This document shows, piece after piece, positions 53,952 to 63,478 of a stretch of 64,000 bases of DNA. The notes beneath the pieces are model-generated. The model was given only the letters and a program-made list of their open reading frames with translations. It was not told the origin of the DNA and did not search any database. The DNA comes from Couchioplanes caeruleus (GTDB lineage Bacteria; Actinomycetota; Actinomycetes; Mycobacteriales; Micromonosporaceae): the NCBI RefSeq assembly GCF_003751945.1, contig NZ_RJKL01000001.1, positions 620,001 through 684,000 of the forward strand. The letters are read 5' to 3'. The position numbers were made by a program, and so were the translations under genes. Position 1 is the stretch's first letter. Each line of letters begins with the position of its first letter.

Positions 53952-55529
53952 ATGAAGCGGGGTATCGGCGCGGCCGCGGCAGCCGCAGTGTCGGCGTTGG
54001 TGGCGGTCGCCGTCCGTGATCTCCTACAGCGTGACCACGCGCTGCTGCGGAACTTCCCGGTCATCGGCCACGGCCGGTACCTCATCGAGGCGATCGGCCC
54101 CGAGTTGCGGCAGTACGTGGTGGCCGGCAACAACGAGGAGCGGCCGTTCACCCGGGACCAGCGGCGCTGGGTGTACGCGTCGGCGAAGAAGGAGAACAAC
54201 TACTTCGGCTTCGGCACCGACAACGACATCGAGTACACGGCCGGCTATCCGATCATCAAGCACCGTACGTTCGGGCGGGCGGTGCCCCGGTCCACGCCGG
54301 CTGCCGGGTATGAGGCCTCCGTACCGTGCGCGAAGGTTCTTGGGTCGGCGCGCGGCCGGGCGCGGGCGTTCCGGCCGGAGTCGGTCGTCAACATCTCCGG
54401 CATGAGCTACGGCTCCCTGTCCGGCAACGCGATCGAGGCGCTGAACCGTGGCGCGGCGCTGACCGGCTGCCTGCAGAACACCGGGGAGGGCGGGCTGTCG
54501 CCGTACCACCGGCAGGGCGGCGACCTGGTCTTCCAGATCGGCACCGCGTACTTCGGCTGCCGTGACGAGCGCGGCCGGTTCGACCTGCAGCGGCTCAAGG
54601 ACCTGGTGGCCGGCGCCCCGGTGCGGGCGCTGGAGATCAAACTCAGCCAGGGCGCCAAGCCCAGCCTCGGGGGCCTGCTTCCGGGCGCGAAGGTGTCCGC
54701 GGAGATCGCCACCACCCGCGGTATCCCGCAGGGCGTCGACTGCGTGAGCCCGTCTCGGCACGCCGAGTTCTCCGACACCGACAGCCTGCTCGACTGGGTG
54801 GAGATGCTCGCCGCGGAGACCGGCCTGCCGGTCGGCATCAAGTCCGCGGTCGGCGACCTCGACTTCTGGGACGAGCTGACCTCGCTGATGGCCACGACCG
54901 GGCGCGGCGTCGACTTCGTGACGATCGACGGCGGCGAGGGCGGCACCGGCGCGGCGCCGCTGATCTTCACCGACACGGTCTCGCTGCCGTTCCAGGTCGG
55001 CTTCGCCCGGGTGTACGCGATGTTCGCCGAGCGCGGCCTGCACGAGCAGGTCGTCTTCGTCGGCGCCGGCAAACTCGGGTTGCCGGACAACGCCGTGGTC
55101 GCGTTCGCGCTGGGCTGCGACATGGTCAACGTGGCCCGTGAGGCGATGCTGGCGATCGGCTGCATCCAGGCGCAGAAGTGCCACACCGACACGTGCCCGA
55201 CCGGCGTCGCCACCCAGAACCCCTGGCTCACCCGGGGGCTGGACCCCACGCTCAAGTCCGTACGCGCCGCCAACTACGTCAAGACGCTGCGCCGCGACCT
55301 GCTCAAGGTCGCCGAGGCGTGCGGCGTCGAACATCCCGGCCTGATCGACACCGGCTCGGTGGAAATTCTCGACGGCCGCACCGCGGCAACCGCCCTGGAC
55401 CAGGTGTACGGCTACCGGCCCGGCTGGGGCCTGCCGTCGAAGGCGGACCGGGTAGCCATCGCCGAGCTCATGCGCATCACCGAGCCGCAGGGCGGCAGCG
55501 CCACGCCGTCGCGGTCGGCGATGTCCTGA
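53952..55529 (+). CDS. FMN-binding glutamate synthase family protein
   Basis: 525 aa. An N-terminal TM (~5-22) is followed by a GltB-like central alpha/beta barrel: ENNYFGFGTDNDIEYTAGYP, VVNISGMSYGSLSGNAIEAL, NTGEGGLSPYHRQGGD, FVTIDGGEGGTGAAPLIF and GAGKLGLPDNAVVAFALGCD. The [3Fe-4S] cysteines are in CIQAQKCHTDTCPTGVA. The amidotransferase and GXGXG domains of true glutamate synthase are missing, as in archaeal-type or stand-alone homologues. Role uncertain; substrate likely another amination or a ferredoxin-linked reaction. Confidence 0.87.
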   Translation: MKRGIGAAAAAAVSALVAVAVRDLLQRDHALLRNFPVIGHGRYLIEAIGPELRQYVVAGNNEERPFTRDQRRWVYASAKKENNYFGFGTDNDIEYTAGYPIIKHRTFGRAVPRSTPAAGYEASVPCAKVLGSARGRARAFRPESVVNISGMSYGSLSGNAIEALNRGAALTGCLQNTGEGGLSPYHRQGGDLVFQIGTAYFGCRDERGRFDLQRLKDLVAGAPVRALEIKLSQGAKPSLGGLLPGAKVSAEIATTRGIPQGVDCVSPSRHAEFSDTDSLLDWVEMLAAETGLPVGIKSAVGDLDFWDELTSLMATTGRGVDFVTIDGGEGGTGAAPLIFTDTVSLPFQVGFARVYAMFAERGLHEQVVFVGAGKLGLPDNAVVAFALGCDMVNVAREAMLAIGCIQAQKCHTDTCPTGVATQNPWLTRGLDPTLKSVRAANYVKTLRRDLLKVAEACGVEHPGLIDTGSVEILDGRTAATALDQVYGYRPGWGLPSKADRVAIAELMRITEPQGGSATPSRSAMS

Positions 55530-55600
55530 GCCACTACCGGGGCACGCGTGTCACCTACGACCACGACGCGGCTCATCGATCTGAGAACCGTTCATCACGG

Positions 55601-56494
55601 TCAGCCAGGCGGTGCCGGTGGACAGCCGGGCGCGGGCGGCGCGGCCGGAGGGGGACCCGGCGGGTACGGCAGGGCCGGGCCGCGGTACCAGGGGTGCGGT
55701 GCATGCGGGGGCGGCATCGGCTGGCCGGGCACCGGCCAGGATCCCACCGGCGGGACGAGAGAGGGCACTCGCCGCCATGGCCGGAAGTGCCGGTCGGACG
55801 AGCCGGTGAGCAGCAGGATCATGGTCGCGACACCCAGCAGAAGGCCGAACGCGACCGCGGTCATGCCGGTCACGTCGACGGCTATCGACCAGCCGCCGGT
55901 GTCGAGCCGTGCCAACTCTTCGTACAGGGCCATCTCGCCCTCGCCCGTGAAGTTCTCCTCCACGAAGGCGCCGTCCTCCACGGAGACGCCGTCCTCGACG
56001 AAGAGGTCATCGGGCGGGCCGGCCAGCAACCCCAGCATCAGCACGCCGCCGAACAGGCCGCCGAACAGACAGCCCAGCAGTCCCAGAACCGGCGGTATGC
56101 CGAGCCCCACCAGACTGAGGATCCGGGCGATGTTGCTGCCCCGGCGCACCCACACCGCGGCGAGGCCCAACCACACCGCCAACACCACGAGCGGCACGGC
56201 GACCGCCAGCGTGGTGGACAGGTTCATCGAGCGCTCGAACGAGACGTCGGCCGGACTCGCGCCGACCGCCCGCGCCGCTCGTCCGATCAAGGCGTCGTGC
56301 CGGATCGCCTCCGCCACGGCCGTCGCGATCATCAACAGCAACGTGCCGACGAAGGCCACCTGAAACGCGAACGCGGCGGTCACCGTCGTCGGCCGCGGCG
56401 CAGCCGCTGGGCCCGCCGGGTCGGTAGCTGTCTGGATCACGGGTGGCACGGTACGGCCTGCGCGCCGCGAAGGGGCAGAGCCGGACGGGTGCAT
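55601..56494 (-). CDS. Four-helix membrane protein with Pro-rich C-terminus
   Basis: 297 aa, no family recognised. ATG 56494 with AGGGGA upstream; GTG 56440 is an alternative. TM helices near residues 43-62 (FQVAFVGTLLLMIATAVAEA), 95-118, 124-155 (Gly-rich, GLLGCLFGGLFGGVLMLGLL) and 208-230. An acidic loop (~160-195, DDLFVEDGVSVEDGAFVEE) and a cytosolic-or-outside tail of PPP/PG repeats end the protein. Tails like this occur in actinobacterial DUF4190-type membrane proteins. Confidence 0.7.
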   Translation of the reverse strand: MHPSGSAPSRRAGRTVPPVIQTATDPAGPAAAPRPTTVTAAFAFQVAFVGTLLLMIATAVAEAIRHDALIGRAARAVGASPADVSFERSMNLSTTLAVAVPLVVLAVWLGLAAVWVRRGSNIARILSLVGLGIPPVLGLLGCLFGGLFGGVLMLGLLAGPPDDLFVEDGVSVEDGAFVEENFTGEGEMALYEELARLDTGGWSIAVDVTGMTAVAFGLLLGVATMILLLTGSSDRHFRPWRRVPSLVPPVGSWPVPGQPMPPPHAPHPWYRGPALPYPPGPPPAAPPAPGCPPAPPG

Positions 56495-56547
56495 CCGGTC
56501 CCCTGACAGGACACCAGCTCAGCGACCACAGGCCGACCTTGCCGGCC

Positions 56548-57045
56548 TCAGCTTCGGACGACGACCTTCTTACCGGAGGCTGTGACCGTGCAGGAGACGG
56601 TCTTGCGCGTCCACGGGTTCGTCGCGAAGACCCGAACTCCGCGGCGCACGTCAGTCACCTTGATCATCTTCAGCCGTGCCTTGGTGTGGAATGCCGACAC
56701 CTCACGACGCACGGCCTTGCGCAACGACGTGACCTTCACCGTCGCTCCACGTGCCGCACGACGCGCTGCCGCGGCGCCGCCGTGGCTGACCTGCCTGACG
56801 TAGGCCGGCATATCCACGTACCACACGCCTACCGCCAACGGCGCCTCGCCGATCACGGTACCCGCCGCCGGCAGGGTGACCGTCTGCGGCGCGTACGTGT
56901 ACGTCAGCGTCACGACGAAACTGCCGGCCTGGATGCGAGCCAAGTCGTCCGATCCCAACGTACGGACATCGGCAGTTCCGCGCACTCGCGACCGCCGGCT
57001 CAACCCACGACCCGTACGAACTGTGCGGCCAGAATCGGCCGTCAT
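56548..57045 (-). CDS. Basic protein of unknown function
   Basis: 165 aa. ATG 57045 is preferred over GTG 57090 because TAGGTT stands exactly 7 nt before it and neither has a good ribosome-binding site. No signal peptide or TM. Basic throughout, beta-rich in the middle (GSFVVTLTYTYAPQTVTLP) and Lys/Arg-rich at the C-terminus (VKVTSLRKAVRREVSAFHTKARLK). No family recognised; the Tyr/Thr-rich segment could be a surface strand. Confidence that it is a real gene is moderate. Confidence 0.5.
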   Translation of the reverse strand: MTADSGRTVRTGRGLSRRSRVRGTADVRTLGSDDLARIQAGSFVVTLTYTYAPQTVTLPAAGTVIGEAPLAVGVWYVDMPAYVRQVSHGGAAAARRAARGATVKVTSLRKAVRREVSAFHTKARLKMIKVTDVRRGVRVFATNPWTRKTVSCTVTASGKKVVVRS

Positions 57046-57052
57046 CGCAGTG

Positions 57053-57058
57053 AACCTA
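57053..57058 (-). promoter_or_regulatory. Candidate leaderless -10 box TAGGTT
   Basis: TAGGTT reads on the minus strand from 57058 to 57053, followed by 7 nt then ATG 57045. Confidence 0.4.
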
Positions 57059-57106
57059 TCGCGCGGTGACCTCCCAACGATGTCTCGCACGCTCCGACCA
57101 TGGGCG

Positions 57107-57496
57107 TCAGCCGGTGATTACCTCGTGCAGGCAGAGGATGTTGCCGTCGGGGTCTTCGAACCAGGCCGCCTTCTCCGCACCCAGTACACAGACGTGGTCC
57201 ACGGTCTTGAACCCCGGCAAATCGTAGTCGGCGAACACCGCGCCGCGACTCTTCAAGTCCTTGATCGAGGCATCGATGTCGGAGACCTCGAAGCTGATCG
57301 TCGTGTGCTCGGCCCGGGCGCCGGCCGGCTTCTCCATCAGGGCCAGCGTCGCACCGGAGCCCACGTCGAACAGCAGCTTTCCGTCTGCTGCCGTGCCGCG
57401 GTAGGGCAGTCCGAGGACGTCGCTGTAGAAGGTCCGGGCGGCATCGGGCCGGGCGACCGGGAGGATCATGGTGACAGCATTGGCGGCAAGACTCAT
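57107..57496 (-). CDS. VOC superfamily (glyoxalase-like) protein
   Basis: 129 aa, the usual size of a single-chain VOC protein. ATG 57496 with AGGAAG upstream. Motifs: MILPVARPDAARTFYSDVLGLPY, LLFDVGSGATLALMEKP, HTTISFEVSDIDASIKDLKSRG, and the end-block AAWFEDPDGNILCLHE with metal-ligand Glu. It may be a lyase, isomerase or antibiotic-binding relative; the substrate is not predictable. It is 62 nt downstream of the basic-protein gene region start and on the same strand. Confidence 0.85.
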   Translation of the reverse strand: MSLAANAVTMILPVARPDAARTFYSDVLGLPYRGTAADGKLLFDVGSGATLALMEKPAGARAEHTTISFEVSDIDASIKDLKSRGAVFADYDLPGFKTVDHVCVLGAEKAAWFEDPDGNILCLHEVITG

Positions 57497-57706
57497 GGCG
57501 GCCAGCTTCCTGAACGGGACGTTCATCGACCCTGTCACGCCCGAGGTGCGGCGCACAATCACGGTCTCGGGGGAAAACCCGCCGATCTTGGCGTCATAGC
57601 GTCCCAGCAAACCCCGCCCGATATCGGCGAATCACCCACGCACAGCGTTCGGCGCCCGCGATTCTGCAGAGCGCGTCTGCACGCGGGGCGGTGCGAGACT
57701 GGTTCG

Positions 57707-58255
57707 GTGGAGATTTCTTTCGCCTTCGGTGGCGAGCATGGGCGTGTGCTGGCCGACGTCGTTGCCAATCTCGATCCATTGACGGTCGGCAAGAGCGAGC
57801 AGGACCGCGGCATGCCGATGTGTACTGCGACCGTCGAGTTCAGCGCTCGTGGATACCGGGCGTTGCTGGGGTGGGTGCAACTGGTTCGCGAGCCGGACGC
57901 CTCAGGGCCTTTCGTCGTCGACCCCTTCGACCTGTTCGAAGACTCCACCGCGCCCTTCGCGTGGTACGGGATACAGCCGGTGCTGTTCGACGCTCCGTCT
58001 CGCAGGCGGGAGGGCCCGGTGCAGTGGGAGGCGCACAGCTTCCTGACGATCGGACCGTGGGATGACGACCGGCGGCTTGTCGTGCCCCTGGCCGGATTCG
58101 CCTGGGGCTACACGCAGCGGTCACGAACCGAGGATCTGCGCTTGTCGCCGATGAAGCTTCTCGGGGCGGCCGCCTGGGACGGCCACCGCTCCTACCTGAC
58201 GGAGAAGTATCCCGATTGGATCTTCGGCGGGGAAGAACACCTGCCGGGCAACTGA
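57707..58255 (+). CDS. Hypothetical protein
   Basis: 182 aa. GTG 57707 (VEISFAFGGEHGRVLADVV) is the most likely start, though no good ribosome-binding site precedes it. Soluble, with aromatic-rich blocks (STAPFAWYGIQPVLFD, FLTIGPWDDDRRLVVPLAGFAWGYTQR, GHRSYLTEKYPDWIFGGE). No recognised family; general look of an immunity-like or SUKH-like small globular protein, but this is only an impression. A strong hairpin lies 153 nt after its stop. Confidence 0.6.
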   Translation: MEISFAFGGEHGRVLADVVANLDPLTVGKSEQDRGMPMCTATVEFSARGYRALLGWVQLVREPDASGPFVVDPFDLFEDSTAPFAWYGIQPVLFDAPSRRREGPVQWEAHSFLTIGPWDDDRRLVVPLAGFAWGYTQRSRTEDLRLSPMKLLGAAAWDGHRSYLTEKYPDWIFGGEEHLPGN

Positions 58256-58407
58256 GGAGCGCTGGCGTGGCACACCGACGGACTGCTGACAGGCACCGGT
58301 ATTCGAGGTGCCGCGGATCGGGGAGTTCCCGTACGCTCCTGCGCAGAGGCCTAGCCCGGGCATACTTCGACAACTCTCAGATGAACTCGCCCGGGCACTT
58401 TCCTCAC

Positions 58408-58440
58408 ATCGGCGCCGCCTTGCGGCGCCGATTTCCTATT
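58408..58440 (+). terminator. Strong hairpin with T-rich tail upstream of the TerD-like gene
   Basis: 11-bp perfect stem (58408-58418 with 58422-58432), 3-nt loop, then TTCCTATT. It lies only 26 nt before the ATG at 58458, so it is either the terminator of the upstream gene or an attenuator of the TerD-like gene. Confidence 0.6.
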
Positions 58441-58457
58441 GTGAGCGGGGGTTGCGG

Positions 58458-60623
58458 ATGGACGCGCTGGAGCGGATCGGATTCGACCGCCTGGGGCTGG
58501 TCGTGACGCCGGCAGGCACCGCCACCCCGGCCGTGTCCGCGCCGCTGCTCGCCGAGTTTGCGCACGTGGGCGTGCGGTTCGTCAATCCGGAGGCGATCAC
58601 TGACGGCCTGGCCGGACCGCACCGCGAGTTGATCGCACACGTACGGGCCGAGCGCGGCGAAGCCGGCGACTACGCACCGTTGTTCCGCGGATTCCCGGAC
58701 CGCCTGCCCGAGTTCGACGACGCGGTGTTCCGGTTCCTCGTCGCGCGCGTACGGATGATCGGCAGCGACGACACGCCGGACGCCTGGCGCGAGGCGCTGG
58801 ACTTCAGCCGGATGGGCTGGTGGCCGGCGTCCTCGATCCCGCAGGACACGGCGCGGGCGGAGGCCGACCGGCGCGCGCAGGCGCTGCTGCCCAAGGACGG
58901 CCGGGTCGAGTGGATCACCGTGCGGCTGGTCGGCGCCGCCGAGCTGGAGGCGCGGCTGCGCGAATGGATGCGGGACTGCTTCGCGAGCGCCGCGTCGTTG
59001 CGCGAGGATGTGCAGAGCGACCTCGGCGTGCTGGTCAAGCTGCTCGGGGTGGGCGATCTCGAGATGGGCGACGTCCGCTTCCGGGAGAACCGCGTCCTGT
59101 TGTTCGAGCTGCTCTGGGCGCTCGACCGCAAGCTTCTGCCGTCGACCGGGGCCACGCCGGACGACCTGTTGCGCCTGTTCGCCAAGCTCACCGGCGGCGA
59201 CCCCAGCCTGACCGCGCCGGTCGGTTATCCGCGCCTGTCCCGCGCCGACCGCCGGGTCGTGGTGAACACCTTGGAGGCGAGCGACCGGCTGGGCGACGTC
59301 TTCCGCCGTCGGGGGCTGTGGCTGGCGATCGACCGCGGCCTGCACGTCGGCGAGTTCCGTGCGCCCCGGGTACGGGAGACCTTCGCGCGCCTGCGGGACA
59401 GCCGCCACGACCGGGGCTCGTTCCCGTCACGGTTCGAGCGGCTGCTCGCCGCGGACTATGCCGCGGCGGTACGCCTGGCCGCCGCCGAGGCGCCCGGGTT
59501 GCTGGGACGGGGCCTGCGCCGGCTCGCCGCCGTGGCCACGGGGCAGCAGCAGCGGGCCGTGCTGGTCGAGGCGCTCACCGGCGCGGCGGAGCGGATCCCG
59601 CTGCGGGTGCTGTTCGCCGCCGGCGCGCAGCTCGCCGACAACGGTCGCACGTACCCCCGCGTGGTCTTCGGCAAGGACGGCTCGGCGCTGCCGATCCTGC
59701 GGCGGCCCGGCCACCTCGCCGTGCCGGAGGAATTCCGCAAGGAACTGCTCGGTGCGCTCGACGCGGCGGTGGACCTGCGGATCGCGGCCAAGGGCGGCTG
59801 GTACGGCGAGACCGTGCACGTCGAGCCGGGCCTGGACCGGCTGCTGCTGCCGGATCAGCTCCGCGCCACGGCACAGGGGCTGGTGCAGGTGGAGCGGGGC
59901 AGCCGGTTGCCGATCGGGCAGGCCGAGGTGGTACGGCTGTTCGTCCACTGGCGGGAGGCCGAGGTGACCAGCGACCTCGACCTGTCCTGCATCGCGCTGG
60001 ACGCGTCGTTCGGCATCGCCGGCCAGGTGTCCTGGACCAATCTCGCCGACGGGATGATGACCCACTCCGGGGACCTCACGTCCGCGGAGGAGGGCGCCGA
60101 GGAGTTCCTCGACATCGACCTGGCGAAGGCGGCCCGGGCCGGGCGCGAGCGGGGCTGGCGCTACCTGGTGCCGGTGGTGTTCCGCTACTGCGGGCCGACG
60201 TTCGAGGCGCTGCCCGAGGCGTACACGGGGTGGATGCTGCGCGACGACGCGAGCAGCAAGGATCGCGTGTTCGACCCGGCCACGGTGGTCAACGCGTTCG
60301 CCCTGACCGGCCTCAAGCGCTGCGCCGTGCCGATGTTGCTCGACCTGGAGACCCACGAGATCCTGTATGTGGACGTCTACCTGAACGGGCAGCCGCGGCC
60401 ACGGGTCGAGCAGGAAGGCCACGACGTCGCCACCCTGGTGTCCGCGGTGGTCGGCCGGCACCACACCAAGACGAGCGTCGCGGCCCTGGCCCTGCGTCAC
60501 GCACGGGCCCGCGGCGCGGCGCTGGTCGACGACCCGGGTCGGGCCACGATCACCTTCGGGACGAGCGCGGACTGCACCTATGACGCCCTCCATCCGGAGA
60601 AGCTTCTCGCCGACCTGCTCTGA
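58458..60623 (+). CDS. Large protein with C-terminal TerD-like domain
   Basis: 721 aa. ATG 58458 with GGGGG upstream. The C-terminal ~190 residues look like TerD: EVTSDLDLSCIALDASF (the Ca-binding DLDLS motif), MMTHSGDLTSAEEGAEEFLDIDL, YLVPVVFRYCGPTF. The N-terminal ~500 residues are helical with no motif I recognise (HRELIAHVRAERGEAGDYAPL, FARLRDSRHDRGSFPSRFERLL), resembling stand-alone actinobacterial proteins of the TerD superfamily with long N-termini. No other ter genes are nearby, so a classical tellurite-resistance operon is excluded. A stress- or surface-related role is possible. Confidence 0.75.
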   Translation: MDALERIGFDRLGLVVTPAGTATPAVSAPLLAEFAHVGVRFVNPEAITDGLAGPHRELIAHVRAERGEAGDYAPLFRGFPDRLPEFDDAVFRFLVARVRMIGSDDTPDAWREALDFSRMGWWPASSIPQDTARAEADRRAQALLPKDGRVEWITVRLVGAAELEARLREWMRDCFASAASLREDVQSDLGVLVKLLGVGDLEMGDVRFRENRVLLFELLWALDRKLLPSTGATPDDLLRLFAKLTGGDPSLTAPVGYPRLSRADRRVVVNTLEASDRLGDVFRRRGLWLAIDRGLHVGEFRAPRVRETFARLRDSRHDRGSFPSRFERLLAADYAAAVRLAAAEAPGLLGRGLRRLAAVATGQQQRAVLVEALTGAAERIPLRVLFAAGAQLADNGRTYPRVVFGKDGSALPILRRPGHLAVPEEFRKELLGALDAAVDLRIAAKGGWYGETVHVEPGLDRLLLPDQLRATAQGLVQVERGSRLPIGQAEVVRLFVHWREAEVTSDLDLSCIALDASFGIAGQVSWTNLADGMMTHSGDLTSAEEGAEEFLDIDLAKAARAGRERGWRYLVPVVFRYCGPTFEALPEAYTGWMLRDDASSKDRVFDPATVVNAFALTGLKRCAVPMLLDLETHEILYVDVYLNGQPRPRVEQEGHDVATLVSAVVGRHHTKTSVAALALRHARARGAALVDDPGRATITFGTSADCTYDALHPEKLLADLL

Positions 60624-60770
60624 GGATCACCGGAGGCCCCCGGCCAGCAGGTGGACGCCGCCGAGGAGGGAGGCGCGGCCGGGTGACGGGACTCCGTCGA
60701 GTTCACCCGCACGCCCGACCAGACCCAGCAGCTCCCCGGCTGCGCGAACACCTCCAGCCGTAGCGACCCG

Positions 60771-60776
60771 TACGCT
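60771..60776 (+). promoter_or_regulatory. Candidate leaderless -10 box TACGCT
   Basis: TACGCT ends 6 nt before the GTG at 60783; a weak GAGGGG in the gap could instead act as ribosome-binding site. Confidence 0.35.
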
Positions 60777-60782
60777 CGAGGG

Positions 60783-62189
60783 GTGGGCATCGCATCGACA
60801 CCGACCGTGACCCTCGGCAACCGCTTCGCCCGGGAACTGCCGGAGCTGGCCGTCGCCTGGCAGGCCGAGGAGGCTCCCGGCCTGCGGCTGCTGGTGCTCA
60901 ACGAGCCGCTGGCCGCCGAGCTGGGCCTCGATCCCGCGTGGCTGCGCGGCGACGGCCTGGGCCTGCTGGCGGGCACCGCCGTCCCCGAGGGCGCCACCCC
61001 GGTGGCACAGGGCTACGCCGGGCACCAGTTCGGCGGGTTCGTCCCGCGGCTCGGCGACGGCCGGGCCCTGCTGCTCGGCGAGCTCACCCGTCCCGACGGC
61101 GCCCTGCGCGATCTGCACCTCAAGGGCTCCGGGCGGACGCCGTTCGCGCGCGGCGGCGACGGCCAGGCCGTCGTGGGCCCGATGCTGCGCGAGTACGTCG
61201 TCAGCGAGGCCATGCACGCCCTCGGCATCCCCACGACCCGCTCCCTCGCCGTGGTCGAGACCGGCCGGACGGTACGCCGCGAGACCCCGCGGCCGGGAGC
61301 CGTGCTCGCCCGGATCGCCGCGAGCCACCTGCGGGTCGGCAGTTTCCAGTACGCCGGGACGACCGGCGACGCGGACCTGCTGCGCCGTCTCGCCGATCAC
61401 GCCATCGCGCGGCACCACCCGGACGCCGGCTCGTACCCCGGCCTGTTCGAGGCGGTGGTCGCCGCGCAGGCGGCGCTGGTGGCCCGGTGGATGCTCGTCG
61501 GTTTCGTGCACGGGGTCATGAACACCGACAACATGACGATCTCCGGCGAGACCATCGACTACGGTCCGTGCGCGTTCCTGGACGCCTTCGACCCGCGCGC
61601 CGTCTACAGCTCGATCGACCACGGCGGCCGGTACGCCTACGGCAATCAGCCGGCCGTGGCCGAATGGAACCTCGCCCGCCTCGCCGAGGCCATGCTGCCG
61701 ATCCTGCACGACGACGAGGGCGAGGCGGTCGCGGTCGCGGTGGAGGCGCTGGGCGGATTCCGCCGCCGCTACCACGCCGAGTGGTCGGCCGGCATGGGCG
61801 CCAAGCTCGGCCTGTCCGCGGAGGCCGCCGCTCCCCTGGTCGACGAGCTGCTGCCGCTGCTGCGGGAGAAGGGCGCGGACTACACCTCGTTCTTCCGTAC
61901 GCTCCCCCGGACCGTCATCCACGGCGACGAGGCCCTGGACGACTGGGCGGCCCGCTGGCGTGCCCTGGAGCCGGACACCGCCGCGATGGACCGGGTCAAT
62001 CCGGTATACATCCCCCGCAACCATCTCGTGGAGGAGGCTCTCGCCGCCGCGGACGAGGGTGACCTGGATCCGCTCACCCGCCTGCTGGACGCCGTGACCC
62101 ACCCGTACGACGAACGGCCGGAGCTGGCGCGCTACGCGGCACCCGCACCGCCCGACTTCGGCACCTACCGCACGTTCTGCGGCACTTGA
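60783..62189 (+). CDS. selO: SelO/YdiU protein adenylyltransferase
   Basis: 468 aa pseudokinase-fold AMPylase that transfers AMP from ATP to Ser/Thr/Tyr of redox proteins. Family signatures: [12 protein letters not shown] at the start, [60 protein letters not shown], and the flipped active-site [20 protein letters not shown]. The C-terminus is FCGT; vertebrate SelO has selenocysteine near this point and E. coli a Cys, matching the Cys seen here. GTG 60783. Convergent with the gene cluster at 62190. Confidence 0.93.
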   Translation: MGIASTPTVTLGNRFARELPELAVAWQAEEAPGLRLLVLNEPLAAELGLDPAWLRGDGLGLLAGTAVPEGATPVAQGYAGHQFGGFVPRLGDGRALLLGELTRPDGALRDLHLKGSGRTPFARGGDGQAVVGPMLREYVVSEAMHALGIPTTRSLAVVETGRTVRRETPRPGAVLARIAASHLRVGSFQYAGTTGDADLLRRLADHAIARHHPDAGSYPGLFEAVVAAQAALVARWMLVGFVHGVMNTDNMTISGETIDYGPCAFLDAFDPRAVYSSIDHGGRYAYGNQPAVAEWNLARLAEAMLPILHDDEGEAVAVAVEALGGFRRRYHAEWSAGMGAKLGLSAEAAAPLVDELLPLLREKGADYTSFFRTLPRTVIHGDEALDDWAARWRALEPDTAAMDRVNPVYIPRNHLVEEALAAADEGDLDPLTRLLDAVTHPYDERPELARYAAPAPPDFGTYRTFCGT

Positions 62190-62283
62190 TCCGGAGCCGC
62201 GCGTGCATGAAGGACGGGACGCCGCCGTCGGGCATGAGGCCGGCGACGACGAGCACGCCCCCGGGTGCCAGGCCTCGTTCGGG
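62190..62283 (-). pseudogene. Remnant resembling a methyltransferase 3' segment
   Basis: Read on the minus strand right after the stop of the SufS-like gene, this frame gives LAPGGVLVVAGLMPDGGVP followed by [18 protein letters not shown] is the usual strand-4 segment of class I SAM methyltransferases. There is no start codon context, no upstream domain and no space for the rest, so this looks like a truncated relic. Weak evidence: 90 nt only. Confidence 0.35.
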
Positions 62284-63477
62284 TCACCACGAACGATCCA
62301 GGCCGGCGAGGACCGTCAGCAGCCGGTCCACCTCCTCGGGGGTGTTGTAGACGTGCAGGCTCACCCGTACGGACGCGGTCTTCTCGCCCTCGTCGCCCTG
62401 GCCGTGACCGTCCGCGCGGACCAGGATTCCCTCGCTGGCCAGGATGAACCCCAGGTCGTGGGAGCCGATGGCGCGGTGGCGGAACGCGATGATGCCCTGG
62501 CGCTGCGGCACGCCTGAGTCCGCGGTCAGGCTCTGCCGGCAGCCGAGGACCTCGTAGCTGGGCAGCGTCCGCAGGCCTTCGGTGAGCCGTGCACCGAGCG
62601 CCGTGGTCCAGCGGGCGATGCGCCCCAGCCCGGCGGCGTCCAGCCAGTCCAGCGCCGCCGCCAGGCTGATGACGCCGGTGGTGTTCGGCGAGCCGCTCCA
62701 GCCGGCCGGCACGTACGCCGGACCGCGGGTGTTGCGGGCCCAGATCGCCCCGATGCCGGGCAGCGCCATCGCCTTGTGCCCGGAGAACACGACGAAGTCC
62801 ACGTCCAGCTCGGCGGTGGACAGCGGCAGGCGGCCGACCCCCTGGGCGGCGTCGAGGCAGATCGGGATCTCCGGCCCGGCCGCCGCGCGCAGCCGGGGGA
62901 CGTCCATGTCGTTGCCATAGACGTGGTGCACGTGGGTGGCCGCGATGAACCGCGTCCGGTTGCTGACCAATGCGGCGAGCCGGTCGGCGTCGTAGTCGCG
63001 GGCCTCGTCGTACGGCATCGGCGTGACCCGGATGCGGGCACCCTGGCGGCGCAGTAGCTCCGCGGCCTCCAGCCACGGTTCGGCGTTGGCCGCATGGTCG
63101 GCGAACGGGACGATGATCTCGTCGCCGTCGTGCAACTGCGGGGCCAGCCAGTCCCGGGCGACGGCGCGCAGCCCGTCGGCGGCGCCGCCGACGAAGTGCA
63201 CCCCGGAGCCCTGCGGCAGAGGGTCGTCGAGGAAGCGGCGCAGCCGGTCGCGAGCCTGCTCGATGCGCGCGGTCGTGCGGTTCACCCACGGGTACGTGCC
63301 GCGGGCCGCATCGGCGTTGCCGGTGGTCAGGTAGCTCATGACGGCGTCGAGGACCGCCTGCGGCTTCTGCGCGGTGGCGGCGCTGTCCAGATAGGCCACG
63401 TCGGGGTTCGCGACGATCAGCGGGAACTGGGCGCGCAGCTCCCGCTGCCACCGCCGGAGCTGCTCGGGGAAGGCCAT
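62284..63477 (-). CDS. Class V aminotransferase, SufS-like but lacking the catalytic Cys loop
   Basis: 397 aa PLP enzyme. SufS-type N-terminus VANPDVAYLDSAATAQKPQA, then VNRTTARIEQARDRLRRFL, PLP-binding THVHHVYGND and CLDAAQGVGRLPL (Asp to PLP N1), and the Schiff-base Lys in VFSGHKAMALPGIG. The desulfurase loop normally reads RTGHHCAQP; here the position is VRADGHGQGDEGEKTASVR with no Cys, so persulfide chemistry is not expected. ATG 63477 lies 1 nt after the stop of a 35-codon ORF, suggesting translational coupling. Its substrate is unknown. Confidence 0.88.
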   Translation of the reverse strand: MAFPEQLRRWQRELRAQFPLIVANPDVAYLDSAATAQKPQAVLDAVMSYLTTGNADAARGTYPWVNRTTARIEQARDRLRRFLDDPLPQGSGVHFVGGAADGLRAVARDWLAPQLHDGDEIIVPFADHAANAEPWLEAAELLRRQGARIRVTPMPYDEARDYDADRLAALVSNRTRFIAATHVHHVYGNDMDVPRLRAAAGPEIPICLDAAQGVGRLPLSTAELDVDFVVFSGHKAMALPGIGAIWARNTRGPAYVPAGWSGSPNTTGVISLAAALDWLDAAGLGRIARWTTALGARLTEGLRTLPSYEVLGCRQSLTADSGVPQRQGIIAFRHRAIGSHDLGFILASEGILVRADGHGQGDEGEKTASVRVSLHVYNTPEEVDRLLTVLAGLDRSW

Positions 63478-63478
63478 C

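Noticed and set aside
57046..57090. Upstream GTG (57090) as start of the basic protein gene
   Set aside because: No usable ribosome-binding site; the TAGGTT hexamer 7 nt before ATG 57045 gives a better leaderless start.
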